NCBI GenBank assembly: GCA_012271025.1
Contig: JAAXHF010000669.1
Coordinates: forward strand, 1-20,865
Source: Deltaproteobacteria bacterium
Lineage (GTDB): Bacteria; Desulfobacterota_B; Binatia; Bin18
Direction: 5' to 3'
Length of the DNA stretch: 20,865 nucleotides
The translations under genes were made by a program, and so were the position numbers. Below the pieces are notes generated by a model. The model worked only from the letters and a program-made list of their open reading frames with translations. It was not told where the DNA came from and did no database searches. Each line of letters begins with the position of its first letter. Positions within the stretch are counted from its first letter, which is position 1. Positions 20,535 through 20,865 of this stretch are shown piece after piece.

Positions 20535-20865
20535 CTGCCTGGTCCCAGCACCGCCTCGATATACGCCTGTGGCTCGTAGGCTTGCTGGGCTGCGAGTTCA
20601 GCCACACTATAGAGGACACCCGGGAAGAGGCCAATCCACACAATCCCGGCCACCAGGAGAATAATCCCGGGCAGCAGCGGGTTCAAGGCTGCGGTACGCC
20701 GCTCGCCCTGCTCCGCGCCCCAAAACGCCCCGTTCCAGATTTTGAGCATGGAGGCCAGGGTCAGCAGGCCGCCCACCAGCCCAATGCCGGCATAGCCGTA
20801 GCGTCCGGCCTCGACACCAGCCTGGAGGACGATGAATTTGCTGAAAAAGCCGGCCAGGGGCGGGA
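20531..20865 (-). CDS. mnhD: Mrp-type Na+/H+ antiporter subunit D (partial, C-terminal part)
   Basis: The frame is open to the window edge, so the 5' part is missing and only about 110 C-terminal residues are seen. They begin with PPLAGFFSKFIVLQAGVE, the conserved loop and helix shared by MnhD/MrpD and the NuoN/NuoM-type complex I subunits, then SMLKIWNGAFWG, which is typical of MnhD, and a last helix LLPGIILLVAGIVWIGLF. MnhD is one of the large proton-translocating subunits. The following mnhE, F and G rule out a complex I operon. Confidence 0.9.
   Translation of the reverse strand, partial: PPLAGFFSKFIVLQAGVEAGRYGYAGIGLVGGLLTLASMLKIWNGAFWGAEQGERRTAALNPLLPGIILLVAGIVWIGLFPGVLYSVAELAAQQAYEPQAYIEAVLGPGR

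Noticed and set aside
1..20865. CRISPR arrays, tRNA or rRNA genes
   Set aside because: I saw no regularly spaced repeats and no tRNA- or rRNA-like conserved segments on either strand.

Overview
The window is GC-rich DNA from a Gram-negative bacterium. LptD, a TonB-dependent receptor and several proteins with Sec signal peptides all require an outer membrane. Gene content and style (cobalamin uptake, accD-folC-lptD cluster, Mrp antiporter, HAPMO-like monooxygenase, short perfect intergenic palindromes) suggest a delta-proteobacterial or Tectomicrobia/Binatota-like lineage. That placement is an impression, not a demonstrated assignment.

Region 1 (1-6789) is a vitamin B12 locus with one neighbour of unknown role. 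On the plus strand a translationally coupled set runs: BtuC-type permease (5' end cut off by the window), BtuD-type ATPase, CbiB and the CobD/CobC-type threonine-phosphate decarboxylase. A BtuB-like TonB receptor converges on it from the minus strand. Its leader holds a clear cobalamin riboswitch with a perfect B12 box, and a good promoter lies just upstream. Divergent from btuB is an exported protein with one CXXCH haem motif and a C-terminal His/Asp-rich tail.

Region 2 (6790-7672) is a scrap yard of toxin-antitoxin pieces: a frameshifted copy of the higA 5' end, the C-terminal half of a VapB-like antitoxin, the first ten codons of a VapC-like PIN toxin, and then an intact HigA-type antitoxin without a toxin. 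It is followed by a displaced 3' end of the flavin monooxygenase gene whose full copy lies 5.3 kb away.

Region 3 (7673-12856) is a visibly less GC-rich island. It carries a ribbon-helix-helix regulator and two tandem paralogous SPPY-type DNA methyltransferases, joined by start/stop overlaps behind a strong promoter. Convergent to these is a PLD-superfamily (HKD) nuclease, followed at the far edge by a MazEF module. I read it as a complete restriction-modification island with an HKD nuclease (the BfiI/NgoFVII style) and a stabilising toxin-antitoxin pair. It is flanked by 114-bp direct repeats of the monooxygenase 3' end that differ only at four synonymous positions. This is the arrangement expected if an element integrated into the 3' end of that gene and supplied a replacement end.

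Region 4 (12862-20865) is ordinary chromosome: the Baeyer-Villiger-type monooxygenase on the minus strand; accD, folC and lptD on the plus strand, with a strong hairpin in the accD leader; and, converging on lptD, the mnhD-E-F-G end of an Mrp Na+/H+ antiporter operon. A perfect 28-bp palindrome spans the mnhD stop codon.
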